From Prevotella sp. (GTDB lineage Bacteria > Bacteroidota > Bacteroidia > Bacteroidales > Dysgonomonadaceae), in NCBI GenBank assembly GCA_031285905.1, contig JAITVH010000049.1, positions 1 through 55,157 of the forward strand: a stretch of DNA of 55,157 nt, read 5' to 3'. The position numbers and the translations under genes are program-made. Numbering within the stretch: the first letter of the stretch is position 1; each line of letters opens with the position of its first letter. The notes beneath the pieces were generated by a model. It made no database searches. It was not told the origin of the DNA and saw only the letters and a list, made by a program, of their open reading frames with translations. Shown here piece after piece: positions 53,947 through 55,157 of the stretch.

Positions 53947-55005
53947 ATGTTTAACTTTAAAAACTACACGCAAATGGATTACCCGTTTTATTTCTTTGGA
54001 TCCGGAGTCAGAAAATTCTATATGGATAGTGGTGACCGTGATACTACCTATATCAAGTTTATAACAAAACCATCTATTGAACAAGTACAGAAGATTCTGG
54101 AAATTGCCCCTAAAACTGCAAGGAGAGAAGGAAGCAAAGGTGATGAAAACCTGAAAAAATACGGAATTGAAACTCCTGTCCTACACCTTTTTAGCGAATT
54201 GGGCATACGTACAATTATAGGGAATGAGTATGGTAATGGGCTATTCGGGAATGACGCTTGTAAAGCATTTTCTGCCGATATTGACGAATGGCTGATGAGG
54301 GTTCATGATCTATGCCCTATTGAGGCTGTAATAAGGGCTTCATATAAAGAAGATGAAACTCATTCTGATTGGCATATGTATAGCATCAATAATGCTGATG
54401 CCCTTCTGGAAAAATGGTTTAATGAACCTAAAGAGGTTTATGAGAATGAAGAATACGATTTCAGCGAAATGATGGATGAATTGGTTACAAGTTTAAAAGC
54501 ATACAAACGAAAACCAAAATACAGTTTTGAACAAATAATGGCAGGGAGTGAGGATAATGATGGACTGATGAGTTATGAAGAAGCTAACGATTTTGAAATA
54601 GATAAAAAAGCATCCGCATCGACATCTTATTATGACTTAACTAATAATAAGCTCGTTCCACTTATTTCTACTGCGCTTACATTGGCTATCCGGCAATTCC
54701 GCCAATTGGTTGAAGAAGGCGAAGCTGATGAAGAAAATATAAGTGTAGAATTGGATGATACTATGAAATTCTATTTAGGAGAAGATGAATGCGAGGGTAA
54801 GCCTTTTTTTAAGTTCAAATTAGGGCCTGTTTATAAAAAGAGTATGGAGTTGCAGAAAAAGATGGAAAAAGCAGGGGGAACATCTTATCGGCAGGCTGTT
54901 AGTAATTTATTCGAGGATGCCCATGTTGATGAGAGTGAATATAGTGATCTGAGCCTTACGCTGTGGGTACCTGAAGTAGGAGGGGATCCATATATTGAAA
55001 GTTGA
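53947..55005 (+). CDS. Unrecognised acidic cytosolic protein
   Basis: I do not recognise a family. The 352-residue protein (or 343 from ATG 53974, MDYPFYFFGSG) has no signal peptide or membrane segment and is rich in Glu and Asp, with low-complexity charged stretches around residues 160-220 and 245-280. A compact N-terminal region (about 10-150) with YIKFITKPSIEQVQKILEIAP looks folded, and the C-terminal region is probably helical. It is preceded by a good promoter, divergent from udp, and followed by the repeat module at the right edge. It is likely a real gene because codon use and start context resemble its neighbours. Confidence 0.7.
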   Translation: MFNFKNYTQMDYPFYFFGSGVRKFYMDSGDRDTTYIKFITKPSIEQVQKILEIAPKTARREGSKGDENLKKYGIETPVLHLFSELGIRTIIGNEYGNGLFGNDACKAFSADIDEWLMRVHDLCPIEAVIRASYKEDETHSDWHMYSINNADALLEKWFNEPKEVYENEEYDFSEMMDELVTSLKAYKRKPKYSFEQIMAGSEDNDGLMSYEEANDFEIDKKASASTSYYDLTNNKLVPLISTALTLAIRQFRQLVEEGEADEENISVELDDTMKFYLGEDECEGKPFFKFKLGPVYKKSMELQKKMEKAGGTSYRQAVSNLFEDAHVDESEYSDLSLTLWVPEVGGDPYIES

Positions 55006-55032
55006 AAGCGAAAAAAATGCTCTTTGAAAAAT

Positions 55033-55086
55033 GAGAAACTACCTCACCCCAACCCTCTCCAAAGGGAGAGGGGGTAGCAAAGCCAC
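55033..55086 (+). repeat. CCTCACCCC-type hairpin repeat, second copy
   Basis: These 54 bases match the reverse complement of 18726-18779 with 53 identities. The hairpin core CCCTCTCC-AAAG-GGAGAGGG is included. It starts 27 bases after the stop of the acidic protein gene. Confidence 0.8.
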
Positions 55087-55108
55087 GAGGAGGAAGATAT
55101 AAAAAAGG

Positions 55109-55157
55109 TTAAGAGCTAATGGCTATTAGCTAATATCTGGAAAGTGTTACATCTGTT
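55109..55157 (+). repeat. TTAGC-rich block and start of a promoter-like repeat, cut by the window edge
   Basis: TTAAGAGCTAATGGCTATTAGC resembles the reverse complement of the block at 18525-18549; the 15 bases TAAGAGCTAATGGCT are identical. It is followed by GTGTTACATCTGTT at the edge, which agrees with the start of the promoter-like repeat (copy A on its minus strand) at 11 of 14 positions. Confidence 0.55.

Overview
The window looks like chromosomal DNA of a Bacteroidales bacterium, most likely a Dysgonomonas-like member of the Bacteroidota. The reasons are: a SusC/SusD pair, many secreted glycoside hydrolases with Bac-type lipoprotein signals, the long Bacteroidota form of IspG, weak ribosome binding sites, several promoters of the Bacteroides type (TTTG, about 19 bases, TAnnTTTG), and low GC. 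The genus is an inference from overall character, not from a database match.

Layout. 1-8879 (minus strand): the start of an NAD-dependent epimerase/threonine-dehydrogenase-like gene, then a carbohydrate block with a GH97 enzyme of the retaining type, a WG-repeat lipoprotein, a GH2 beta-galactosidase and a GH109-type NAD-dependent glycosidase. 9199-17160 (plus): mutS, a polytopic GT-C-like membrane protein, a catalytically degenerate LytM/M23-like secreted protein translationally coupled to a gluzincin metallopeptidase, UDP-glucuronate decarboxylase and a GT2 glycosyltransferase. This run ends at a perfect 20-bp bidirectional terminator facing icd. 17239-19802 (minus): icd, a repeat-rich intergenic region, and a secreted feruloyl/acetyl-xylan-type esterase. 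19936-28564 (plus): housekeeping genes trpS, glnS and ispG, with a DUF5077/DUF3472 lipoprotein, an Ig-like lipoprotein and a TPR protein. glnS carries an in-frame TGA.

28731-42128 (plus) is a polysaccharide utilisation locus: a GH2 enzyme with an N-terminal ricin-type lectin domain, a GH43-like lipoprotein with an abnormal active site, then after an unusual control region an IPT/NHL surface lipoprotein, SusC, SusD and a DUF4973/DUF4361-type lipoprotein. With the GH97, GH2, GH109 and esterase genes it points to use of galactose-containing, decorated glycans. 42271-55005 holds murF, ferritin, an orphan ABC ATPase overlapping pdxB, a heterodimeric ABC exporter, a GDPD-type phosphodiesterase, a phosphate-selective-type porin, a SanA-like protein with uridine phosphorylase, and an unrecognised acidic protein.

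The most interesting signals lie between genes. (1) 33937-34120 reads as a compact transcription unit: promoter-like -7 box, an (AG)31 microsatellite, and a strong terminator, followed directly by a second promoter for the SusCD operon with a 15-codon leader ORF. (2) A dispersed promoter-like repeat lies just upstream of, and in the same orientation as, three unrelated genes. It is part of a larger composite of REP-like modules that recurs at the right edge of the window. (3) One repeat copy is split by a 30-base insertion. (4) glnS has a single nonsense codon in an otherwise intact frame. (5) The GH43-like protein lacks two of the three canonical catalytic carboxylates.

I saw no tRNA, rRNA, CRISPR array, insertion sequence or phage gene.
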